NCBI GenBank assembly: GCA_036971715.1
Contig: JAVHJL010000006.1
Span: 3,286,001 to 3,350,000, forward strand
Length of the DNA: 64,000 bases
Direction of reading: 5' to 3'
Source of the DNA: Arthrobotrys musiformis
Taxonomy: Eukaryota; Ascomycota; Orbiliomycetes; Orbiliales; Orbiliaceae
Of this stretch, positions 25,544-35,540 are shown in pieces. The notes beneath the pieces were generated by a model, which made no database searches, was not told the DNA's origin, and was given only the letters and a program-made list of their open reading frames with translations. The position numbers and the translations under genes are program-made. The stretch's first letter is position 1. Each line of letters begins with the position of its first letter.

Positions 25544-26441
25544 ATGTTTCGAGGTTTATATAAGAACATCGCCCGTCCCGCCGTATTGTCCAAATCATTC
25601 AATACTTCAATCACACATCAAATCCCAAAGTCACTTCCAATTGCAACAGCACTTCTTCCAACCACTCAAACAAAACACCTCGCAACCGTCAATATGGCAG
25701 ATACCAAGAGCTTCCTTCAGGCCATCAAGGACCGTCGTACATATTACGACCTCAAGGCCGAGTCCCCAATTCCAGACTCTCGCATCGAGGAGATCGTAAA
25801 AACCGCCATTACCACCCTCCCTTCTTCTTTCAACTCTCAATCGGCTAGGTTGGTCCTCCTCTATGGTGACCACCACAAGAAGCTTTGGGATATCACCAAG
25901 GACGCCCTCTTTGCCATCATTCCAGAAGAGCAGAGGGAGGCCACCGGCGGAAGGATTGCCGGGTTTAAGAATGCTTATGCTACCGTATGCCGTTCCGATC
26001 CGGTACAATTTGGGGAAATGACACTAACATGGAGTAATAGATCCTCTTCTTCGAAGACCCTGCACCAATCAAGGAGCTTCAAGGCGCTTTTGCACCATAC
26101 GCTGATAAGTTCCCACAGTGGTCTGAGCACACCTCTGCCATCCACCAGTTCGCCTGTACGTATCTCCCTATTACACTACGCCACCGATATAAGAGACGCT
26201 GGAAAGTGGAACTAACACGCATCTTTTAGTATGGACTGCCCTAGAGGCTGAAGGATTCGGAGCCAATCTCCAACATTACAACCCACTTATTGACGACAAG
26301 GTCAAGGAAGAATGGGGCGTCGATAAGGACTACAAGCTTATTGCCCAGCTCGTTTTCGGAACACCAAACTCTCCACCCGGAGACAGACCCAAGATCGTCA
26401 CCTTCAAGCCTCTCGAGGAGACCTTCAAAGTCTTCAAGTAA
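25544..26441 (+). CDS. Nitroreductase family protein (Frm2/Hbn1-like)
   Basis: Three exons, 25544-25984, 26041-26155 and 26230-26441, give 255 residues; the introns are 56 and 74 nt with GTATGC and GTACGT donors. After a basic, Ser/Thr-rich N-terminal extension of about 50 residues, the conserved part starts at ADTKSFLQAIKDRRTYYDL, the FMN-binding R-R-[ST] region of nitroreductases. SFNSQSARLVLLYG, ILFFEDPAPIKELQ, the Trp-rich W-S-E-H-T-S segment and GFGANLQHYNP follow. These match the short yeast Frm2/Hbn1 subfamily, which uses FMN and NAD(P)H and is linked to lipid signalling and oxidative stress. The extension has the character of a mitochondrial presequence; a second ATG at 25694 would give the cytosolic form. 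Dual targeting by alternative starts is inference. Confidence 0.88.
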
Positions 26442-27207
26442 ATGCTTACCGATTTCTTCCACCGTCTATTGATTGGAGGAGGAGGAAGCCGGCTTTGGGA
26501 ATAGAAACACCATTTGTAACGGCGTTTTTTTCTGTCTAGAGCTGCATATATTACCACTGTGCTTTAGTTATTGGGGGACTGGTGTTTATTACGGATTTTT
26601 ATTGGGTAAATGGTCCTTATAGTTTTGGAACAAGGCCATTAGAATAGCTTTTGCTAGTTAGAACAAGCGAATGAGATTTCCGGTGGCCATAAATTGGCCA
26701 TCTCGCCCATCACCACTGATTTTGCCAAAAAATTTAAATTGAATTCCACAGCTGCGAAAGAGTGCCTCGTAGTGGTACATGCTCACGAGGCGGCCCGGTC
26801 GCATATTGCATGCGTCGAGCATCGGCCGGATGTATTGGAATGGTAGGTATACGCGTGCCAAGCCGTCTAATCATGCTCAGGACATTAGCAACTTTCAACA
26901 AAAACACCACGCGCATTTGCGAGATCTCGCGAGATCCAGATATCCTAGAGCATAGCATGATCACCGCATAAGTCCGGAATCGTCGCAATCGAAATCAAAG
27001 TAAGAGGTAAGTCTGGACCCTATCAATCGCTCCTCATTCACCAAAAGTCCTTGTAGCTAACATCATCCAACAGGCTGGTTGGGGCATCGTAATACCCACT
27101 TCCGCGTTCGGAAGCGTCGAGAAGGAAACCGCCTCATCCGGCAATTGGAAAAGCACAAAAGAAAGTTTACTATAAAACCCTTAATCTCTATATCGTGGTA
27201 TTTCATC
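26442..27207. other. Intergenic region
   Basis: Contains the terminator side of the nitroreductase gene and the promoter of the epimerase gene. No gene seen. Confidence 0.55.
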
Positions 27208-28924
27208 ATGATTACAGCAACCCCCCGCAACCTGCGATCTCGCCTTCTATGGGGTGGGATATACTGGGCCTTCTTTATCTCCCAACCCGTCGAACAGGGA
27301 GGAAAGCCATTCGATTGGGTCTTAAATCTTCCAAAGCGAATTGTTATCCCTCAAAGGCCGGTTGCTCCGGTAGATCCCAATCGGACCGTGGATACAAAGG
27401 GTATTCGGGTTTATAACGTCGATCGGTGATTTTGGTTGCGGCATAGGTGCCGTGCTGGGACAGATGGAGGAGGTTGGCCCCGTTCACCAGGGTTTACCGT
27501 CGACGATAGATCCTTGGCCACAGGGAGGAGATGGCGTTATATTACTATATCTTGGAGTACGGCTCCCTAGCTTGGGAGTCCTTCGACAGTACACCTGCTT
27601 GGACGCCTGCAAATCTTCGAAACCCGAGTTTGCCTGGACAGCAACCCCTTCCACCAATCGGACATCATTTCCTCGGCTGGACATCCCTCCCTGGCTTTTG
27701 GGATATCATAAAAGAGTAATCAGGCATGTGGTTAACGTATTTAACTCCATACCAAGCCTGCTGAGTGTGCCATCTGCAAGATTCCTTGGTTCGGCGGTTC
27801 TTGTCACGGGTGGCCTGGGATACGTGGGCAGTCATGTCTGTCTAGAGCTTCTTAAGAGAGGTTACACAGTTCTGGCCGTCGACGATTTAACAAACTCATT
27901 TATCGATGTGGTGCGGAGCATCAGCTTGGCGTTAGAGGCCTCTGGCTTCGAGGCCAGGCTATCAAGAAGGATAGTTCATATCCCTATTGATTACGGAGAC
28001 GCGGTTTCCCTCAATAATGCTCTCATATTTTACTACCAGTATTTCGATGTTACTGCGGCGATACATCTTGCTGCGTCAAAGTCCGTCGCGGAGAGTTTGA
28101 AGAATCCCTGGAAGTATTACGAAAACAACGTCTTCAAGATGGGGAAATTTCTTGAGGTGTTAGGGAGGAACAGGATTATGAACGTGGTATTTTCCTCGTC
28201 GGCGACTGTTTATGGAGCTCTGCCATCTGATATGGCGTTCACAGCGGTGAGCGAGGATATGGTACCTATACTTGGCCCTGGATTGAGCATAGAGAGAGCC
28301 GTTAGCATGGCCGATGGGCTGACGCCCTATGGTGTTTCGAAGATTCTGGGCGAAGCTATGATCCAGAAGTTCGTAGAGGAGCATCCGCGACGGAGAGCCG
28401 TGGTGTTTCGTCTCTTTAACCCCGTTGGGTGCGATCCTTCGGGATTCCTAAAGGAGACACCGAGAGATACTACGTGGTGCGGCGGAGGGGTTATGCAAAT
28501 GGTCAAGAAGGCTCTGGTTGATGACGATGTATTTGAAATTTACAAGGGCGGTGGGGAGGGTGGAGACGGGAGTTGCATTAGGGATTTTGTACATGTGGGT
28601 GATATCGCAAGAGGTATCGTTATGGGCTTTCAGAATGGTTATTCTCCCGAAGGACCTGGGGAACGATGTAGGGTATATAATTTGGCGAGTGGGGAGGGGG
28701 TTTCGATAAAGCAATTGGTCGAGGCATTGGAAAAGGAGAGTGGAGTGGTTGCGAAGGTGGAGGAGTGTGGAAGCAGGGAAGGGGATGTGGCAGTTTCAAT
28801 TGGAGATGGAGCGAAGATTAGAAGGGAGTTGGGATGGATGCCGGAGATGGGTGTGAAGGAGATCTCTAGAGACTTTTGTAAGGCCTATGGGATTGGGTGG
28901 TATTCTGGAGAAACAGGTGTATGA
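27208..28924 (+). CDS. UDP-glucose 4-epimerase-like SDR with a long N-terminal extension
   Basis: Exons 27208-27425, 27524-27715 and 27781-28924 give 517 residues. The two introns (98 and 65 nt) were placed because they alone keep the frame and remove frame changes: CAG acceptor at 27523, GTAATC donor at 27716. The catalytic domain begins near residue 140 with VLVTGGLGYVGSHVCLELL (NAD-binding GxxGxxG). It then has HLAASKSVAES, the Ser-containing FSSSATVYG, the active-site YGVSK (Tyr-x3-Lys), RLFNPVGCDPSG and RDFVHVGDIARG, all typical of GalE/Gal10 enzymes that interconvert UDP-glucose and UDP-galactose. A C-terminal mutarotase domain, as in yeast Gal10, is absent. The first 135 residues are unusual for the family: Trp/Tyr-rich, with a hydrophobic patch (LLWGGIYWAFFIS). 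This N-terminal region may be a membrane or protein-binding module. Confidence 0.82.
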
Positions 28925-29353
28925 TGCTGCTGATTCGCGCAGAGATCATATCATACCCAGCCACAAGTTCCCCAATTGCCAACTTCACTGTGATCATGAT
29001 ATTGCGATATCGATACTGGTGTGAAAGTTGTGATATTCTTGAGTTTAATTAAAATATATAGCCTACATCTTGTCCCGTACCCAGACCTGGGAGAGCTACA
29101 TTCCATATTGATTGCCTTTGTTATATCAATATAATACTCGAATATATCGGCTATAGCTACTCTCGCTATATATATAATTAGTAACATGTAAAGGAAGGAG
29201 GCTAACTACTATACATTCGAGGACCATGTACCAAAGAAACAAAAAACCACATATAGAAATATTACATTCTTACGATCACCTTTTCCCGATCTCTCAACAG
29301 GGCCCGCAGCGGCAGTGAAATAAATTTGAACTGGGTATTACTATAGTGAACCC
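28925..29353. other. Intergenic region between converging genes
   Basis: AT-rich 3' flanks of the epimerase gene and the zinc-finger gene. No gene seen. Confidence 0.6.
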
Positions 29354-30541
29354 TTAGGTAATGGGTGTGCATTTTCGTTTGCTCGAAGCTATCGTGATAA
29401 GTTTCTGTTGAGCCTCATTCGTTGCTGGGAAGCCGAGCTCTTCGGCTAGTTTACCTAGCATGCCGAGTGCCATGTCGAATGCCATATTGCCCCCTCTACA
29501 AGTTCCATTTTCGATGTGGGATACCAGCCCACCTAGTGTTTTAAATTGTTTGATCGGCTTTTTGGGCTCGAGTCCCAATATGAAGGATAGTTGGCAATGA
29601 TATATTTTTGGCGCGTGAACTGGGGATTCAATATGTTGCTGCAAATCCTTGATCGTTCGAAAGGTTTTAGAACAGATTTGGCATTGTTTCGGATTAGTAG
29701 GCTCTGATATTAGGATGGAAGAACCTAAGGAGCCCGGTGTCGCCTCGGAGAAAGCATCGTCCGAGGCAAGAGATATGATATCGAAGTTGTCGAGTGAGAC
29801 GCCTTCATTCGCAATCATTTCGAACGACTCTCCACTGCCGCCAGAGCGAGGGGTTAGAACTCCCCAGCTGGATAGCGATACATTATCCATCACACTATCA
29901 GCATCCGACTCCGTGTCGTCGGATACTTCTGCTGCGGCCCCATAGTGATCTTCAAGTAGATATAGAGCGCCTGGGACAGTAATCAACGACTTCGTATCCC
30001 TTTCGCAAAGAATACGGCTGATCTTCGCGCGGCTATAACCGCCTGCGCATGCCCCACTTTCGAGGTGATCGGTTAACCCTGTGAGCGATCGGAAGACCTT
30101 TAGGCAATTTTCACTTATGCAGGGATACCGGCTTGGGCACTGGTGACTACGCTCGGCTGCCTTGGAGGTGAAGTCTCGGCCACAGTCGCGACAAAGAACA
30201 ATTTTTTGCTTCTTGGCCTTATTCTGAGGCTTGGTTGCATGATGCGTAGATCCTATCCCCTGTTGCTGGATGGTATTGCGGGCTGTTTCATGCTCTATCA
30301 GATGGTTGTTGAAACCTTTTTCGTCGTAGAAGTCTTCCTGGCAGTCGGCACAGGCTAATTGCGCGGACGGAGCCCCACGGCCACCCTTTGAGATATGCGC
30401 TATGAGTATATGCTTATTGTAACTGGCCGTGTGGATATAGTAGCAATCACAGGCGCAGCAGTGTATAACTGGCAAGTATTTGCCGGAAGCTATTGCACCC
30501 TCGCAGTACTTGCACACGGGCAGCTCGTAGTCTGACGTCAT
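29354..30541 (-). CDS. C2H2-type zinc-finger protein
   Basis: Intronless, 395 residues from the ATG at 30541. Cys/His pairs occur in order: CKYC near residue 10; CCACDCYYIH...H near 28-50; CADCQEDFYDEKGFNNHLIEH near 63-84; CRDCGRDFTSKAAERSHQC near 117-135; CISENCLKVFRSLTGLTDHLESGAC near 140-165; CQICSKTFRTIKDLQQHIESPVH near 291-313. Several fit C-x2-C-x12-H-x3-5-[HC]. The segment between about residues 200 and 280 is acidic and Ser-rich. Proteins with scattered C2H2 fingers and LxxHxExGxC hooks are common in fungi; many are nuclear and of unknown role. DNA binding is plausible but not shown. Confidence 0.85.
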   Translation of the reverse strand: MTSDYELPVCKYCEGAIASGKYLPVIHCCACDCYYIHTASYNKHILIAHISKGGRGAPSAQLACADCQEDFYDEKGFNNHLIEHETARNTIQQQGIGSTHHATKPQNKAKKQKIVLCRDCGRDFTSKAAERSHQCPSRYPCISENCLKVFRSLTGLTDHLESGACAGGYSRAKISRILCERDTKSLITVPGALYLLEDHYGAAAEVSDDTESDADSVMDNVSLSSWGVLTPRSGGSGESFEMIANEGVSLDNFDIISLASDDAFSEATPGSLGSSILISEPTNPKQCQICSKTFRTIKDLQQHIESPVHAPKIYHCQLSFILGLEPKKPIKQFKTLGGLVSHIENGTCRGGNMAFDMALGMLGKLAEELGFPATNEAQQKLITIASSKRKCTPIT

Positions 30542-32241
30542 ATTTGGCCGGTGCAGACGGGGGAGGTTTGAAGTCGGAGCTCGCTATTATGGCCTGCAGC
30601 TCTAGAAGCCTCGAATCTGTGATCGTAGGCCACGAAATGCGAATTGACTGGGCTGAGTGAATTCGATTAGTTGTATTAGTCTAAGTTCTTGGGCTAGGAT
30701 CCGGCCACGCAAGCTTAAGGCGTCGGTGAATATAGTGTCTATCGGGAGGAGATTCAGTGTGCCAGCGTGTGTATGTGTGTATGTTAGTTCTCAGTTAATG
30801 TAGCTCCAGCGGGATAAAAAATTTTGGTTTTGGAGGCTCCGAAAGGTATTCCCTCTCCTGCACTCTACGGATGTCACATCAGGCGGGGTTGTGTATATCT
30901 CTCTCATCGCTTCAGGCAACATTTCTGTACGCGCTCACGCACGCTTGCGGAGGGCTCGGCGATCGGGAGACCCCGAAACGGTGTGTCGCACGAGTGTCTT
31001 GGCATTCTGTGTGGTATTTTGGATGCGTTGTTTTGGGTGTGATCCTTCTTCCATACGGGAGCTCCCGGGCTAGCTTCCCAGCGTTAGCTCTCCGCAAACG
31101 ATTCTCAGAAAGGTGTACGTATGCATTGCATACCTCTAACTAACACGCAAATCTGTATGTACAACCGTGAGCATCCCCCCGCTGAGCCAAAGGTGTCATC
31201 AGTACTGGGTGTCGTAAAACGGACAATTGAAGATGGAAGATTAAGATGGCACCATATACCGGGCGGCAAGTGTATTAATGTCTCACAACGCCTTTGCAAG
31301 ATCGCCAAGTTGGTCAACGGGCCGATTTACCACGCGAGGCGAGGCTAGTTTCGAAGTTTGAAGTGAATGATATCCATGAACTAGTATACTCTGTACTATG
31401 GGTGCGAGCCTTAAGCTCAGAGCGCCCGGATTCGAGGCTGGGTAAATTTAAATGCGCTTCTAACAAGATCGACATTGCATGCATTGAAGATGCATGGTCA
31501 TGGTGGTCCAGGATATGGCTCCGCTGTAAGGCCGTTAGAAATGCCACTAGAAGCTTACCTGTGGCAATTTTCATGACCATACCACTGGATAACCACTTAT
31601 CCAACGAGGCTGCGTTTTTGGCCGTCTAGCAAAGAATTTGTGTTTAAACATCTGGAACCCATAGTATTTTACTTTGAGTAATATACGGGTCAACTGCATG
31701 CAATTGTAACATTTTCCATCTGTACTAGGTCCTCATACAGACTGATTGACATCTGTTCCGCGCACGGATGTTTGCTTTGTCTCACAGTTTCGCAATTTTG
31801 CGACTTACCTAGCGCTTAGTGGACTTGGATCCTGAAGTAATACCTAATTAAACATTCGCCTGGATCTTCATCATAATTTTGAACGATTTTTCCCATAAAA
31901 GTTGGCCGTACTTTAGTAAATCACGCTTAACTGTTCCGAGTTGGCCTATCTATTATAGGTATGCCCCTATCGATATATATCGATATATCTCGTGTTCACT
32001 ATTTCGTTATGTAATTAATCATAATATTGAGGCACAGCTACGTAGCTGTTAAAAGAAAAAAGCTGGAATGTGGGAAACTAAGCAGCCACTAGTTCGAATT
32101 TTTGACCAGTTCAGCAAATTGGACCCGTGGACTTTGAGCTGTTCCGCGGAGTGCGAATGATAGGGGAAATATATTGGTATATTGGGTCGGGTCGAATAGT
32201 ATCCGAAAAAGTAACTTTGTACAGTTGAAAACCCATCGATC
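30542..32241. other. Intergenic region of 1.7 kb, no gene seen
   Basis: Short open frames on both strands have no start context, splice support or domain. TA-rich palindromic CGATATATATCG-like words occur near 31970-31992. AT content rises towards 32200. Confidence 0.5.
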
Positions 32242-34448
32242 CTATAATTTTAGGAAGTAGTCATCGAGGAGTAGGCTCTTTGGCAGATATGTTGAAAAAT
32301 ACAGGATGCAAGATAGCAAGAGCAAAATGAAGATGAGGTAACCGAGAAACATAGCTATGCTTGGATTACGCATTTGCTTTGTGGGGAACCCGGAAAATTG
32401 CAAAGCTTTTTGGATCGTTTCGAATGTGATGGCTTGCTCATTTTCTGTAGCATATGCTTGCGCTAATTTCATCACATTCTTTATCTGTCGCCCGTTCAGC
32501 TTTATTCTGGAAAGGCGTGCCTGTTCTTTGGCAGTAACATTAACGGTGTTGGAAGCGATCTTGAGGAATGTTCCCCATATTTTGGCCCGGGCAGGTGAAT
32601 CAAGCTGCGGGTACTCTATAGAAATGTGGATCCTGCTTTGGAAGGCTGCGTCAATACTGCCCGACCGATTCGTCGTGAGTAGGAGGATTCCTCGGTAGTA
32701 TTCTAGTTTTCGTAGAAACACTGAAGTGATAGCGTTGCTGCTTAAGCTTTTTTGATCGCGTTTGGCGAGGAAAACGTCCGCTTCGTCGAGTAGCAGGATG
32801 GCATTCCATCGGTTACTGAGCTCCAGGACTCTATCGAGGACTTCTTGGACCTTGGTTGCATTATCGCCTAGTTCACCGGAGCCGAGGATATATAGAGGCT
32901 TTTCCGCTATTTCGGCCATGACTTCCGCAGTGAGGGTCTTACCGACCCCAGGGGGGCCTGTGAAGAGTCCTATAAGGGATTTCCCTTTATTTTGTATAAT
33001 GTCATCGAACTGCCTCTCTTGGGTTCGATGCGCTTGAACCACAATCTTCAGGAAACTTTTTTTTTCGTCGGGTATCATCAAAGAGTTGATTATTTCCGGC
33101 TTCCAATTAACATCCTGGAGCCGCGCTATAGAAAACGACCCTGTGAAGTTTCGTGGTAAGTAGTTAGCTCGAATTTTTTTTTGTTTTTTGAAGGTGGCTA
33201 AAATGGGCATTTTCTGGGTGGAATGGACAAACCCCATGTTTGGTCCCCAAGGCTGAACCCATAGAGTACGGAAGAGTAGAGTAACTTTTCTTCACTTGTA
33301 AACCGGTTTCGCGCAATTGGTGCGGCTATTGATGGTATAATACTATTAGATGGATAGAATTCGTTGAAAGTTGCTGGATCAATTACAACTCGGCTGTGCG
33401 ACTAAAAAAAAGATACTGTCAACTGACCTCGCTCCCGGCTAAATATCGCGACAGTGGGAATATTGGGAAGGCTAATTACTCACATTAAATGTTGTTTGCT
33501 TGACATCATGATTGATTCTAGAGAACGGGTCATGGTAATTGTTTTTCTGGTTGGGCGCACGACAAAGTGCATGACCTTCGTACTCTTGCACTAGATGCAA
33601 ACCCGCAGCTCTATCATTCAATCTCAAAGCCTTCTCGGCACGTCGAATCAATCGTGATATCTCCTCCTCTTTATCGGGATGGTTCTTGAACGGGTATATT
33701 GGGAGGGATAAAATAGGTATCTCTCCCGGGAAGTTTAAGATTGGGTATGTATAGTCGTAGGTGTAGCCATACTCTTTACCGTTGTAGCTGGTATATTCTG
33801 CATTAACGCAGTACCAAGGAGGTTTGCTGTCGACGTACGACGCCCGCTGAACGCGTAGCACACACCCCTCGCCGAGCATATCCTTTCTATACACTAGAGC
33901 CCCCGGTCTAAACAAAGACCAAAGAAGCTCGAAAGTTATGTTGGTATCCTGACGCAATCCATCCCTTCTGTGTATAGTTTCGCTGAAATGTTCTGTAATG
34001 AATTGTATCCCAGTATCTAACTGGAATGCTTTTTCGGCCACCTTATGCAGCTCAAGACGCTCGAGCTTCTCTTTGCTCGCCTCGAGATCCTGTAGCTCCT
34101 TTTTTAGGTCTGGTATCTGGTGGTAGAATTGTTCTAGCTGATCACTTGACTATGAAAGATTTCAGGCTTGTCAGAATAGCAGATTCAATCAACTCGGATT
34201 TATAGATCGTGCTGTTTCCGAGTTGGTTATAAACATACAAGTGGTAGTGTTTCTTGAATTCTGGGGATTTCAGTTTCCTGAAGCCTGGAATTGATAGCTT
34301 CGCGCAGCTCACCGCCGCGGATGATTATTTCATTGCCAGCCGGAACCCCTTGCGCGGAGAATACTCTCATTACCACAATAATATGGCCGCGGAATTTTCC
34401 CTCTAGGTCTTTCTTCGCAGGAGTAGATGGATACCTGAACTTGAGGCG
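32242..34448 (-). CDS. AAA+ ATPase with N-terminal DUF7025-type domain, 5' exons unresolved
   Basis: Exons in transcription order: 34448-34239, 34149-33484, 33401-33233, 33140-32242 (648 residues). The introns (89, 82, 92 nt) keep frame; the last has donor GTTTGT, branch GCTAAC and acceptor CACAG. The upstream end at 34448 is a splice acceptor (GGCTAACTGC...GACAG), so at least one earlier exon exists, perhaps near 34570-34800. An N-terminal helical part is followed by a DUF7025-like domain (LLWSLFRPGALVYRKD ... NAEYTSYNGKEYG ... ILSLPIYPFK) and the linker RVVIDPATFNEFYP ... YGFSLGDQTWG. The AAA core has Walker A GPPGVGKT, Walker B ILLLDEAD, sensor LLTTNR and the arginine-finger region AAFQSRIHISIEYPQLD. 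Fungal relatives are of unknown role. This copy ends in a hydrophobic segment (LGYLIFILLLLSCILYF), suggesting a tail anchor. Confidence 0.78.
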
Positions 34449-35540
34449 CTGTCTACCCCGCAGTTAGCCATCAGTAGATCGCGCAAGCGACAAGATTTTC
34501 GAGGCCTCACTTGTCAAAACTGGACACGGTTAGATGTATGCATATTGATAAGTATATATTGACTCACTCGATTCGAAAGGACAGACGATCAAGATCTGAG
34601 GTGTAATTGGGTACTTAATATTTGTCTACGCGCTTGATCGGTTCTCGTGGCTTGGAAACCCTGCCTCCTTCGTAATCTCTGCTGTTTTTTCGAAATTTTG
34701 TACATCTGGTCTATTATTTGTTGCCGGACCATTGATTCCAGATGGTTGTTTCTATGAAATTGAGATTGAATTCTGGCTTGAGTTGAAGTGCGGTGCAAAT
34801 AGATAATGTTGGTTGGTGGTTGTCTATATACAGCGAAAATGACGTTTCAAGATTTAATTTAGATCGGGCCAGCAACTTGCAACCAGCAGGGAAGCTTAGT
34901 GAGACTTTCGATTTGGCTTGATGTGTTGCCTAGATTTACCCCACCTACAGCCCGATAGTTCGAAGTGGCGTGCAGCAGTCTGGGAGGATAGGATTAGATA
35001 GATCGAGGGCGGATCCTGGAGATAATCCTGGAATTTGCACCAATCTCAGGATCTTGTATGAAGGGGGGTATGGGAACAGGTTACACCGTCAACTGCTTGT
35101 CCCACACCCAGGCGGTTAACTACATAACGTATATAACCTCGCCGCTTTGAGCGCTCAGACGGTATTCCAACAAGCCAACTGTGAATCAATTGAGCACCTG
35201 GTGGAAATCTATGGACGAATAGGTGCAACAGATTACCCTTTACTATAAATTATAAATATAGTATATTGGTTCCGCAACGAATTTATGAGCTTTTTGGCGG
35301 CAAGCACATTGACATCTCCATATCTTTGTTCTTTTTTTAGCTTTGCTTGGCTTAGCTACGTCTGATAAGATTTAGGTCATTTAATTGGCTTTAATATTAA
35401 AACCCCTCTTGTTCGAACTGCCGAAGTTCAGAACATTGTTCAATCGAGCTGTTCCCCGCCCTGGGCCTTGCATTGATCTTGGGAACCCTTTCGCTTTTCA
35501 CCTGCCAGTCTCCTACAATTTAGTAAATATCACAACTAAA
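34449..35540. other. Divergent intergenic region with possible AAA ATPase 5' exons
   Basis: The minus strand at 34589-34798 has an Arg/Gln-rich open frame that could be the N-terminal exon of the AAA gene, but I could not join it in frame. The rest is the shared upstream region of the AAA gene and the NLR gene, which are divergently transcribed. Confidence 0.4.

Noticed and set aside
27452..27780. Continuous upstream frame of the epimerase as its N-terminus
   Set aside because: The spliced alternative uses a strong CAG acceptor and a GTAATC donor, keeps frame through both joins, and gives a better peptide.
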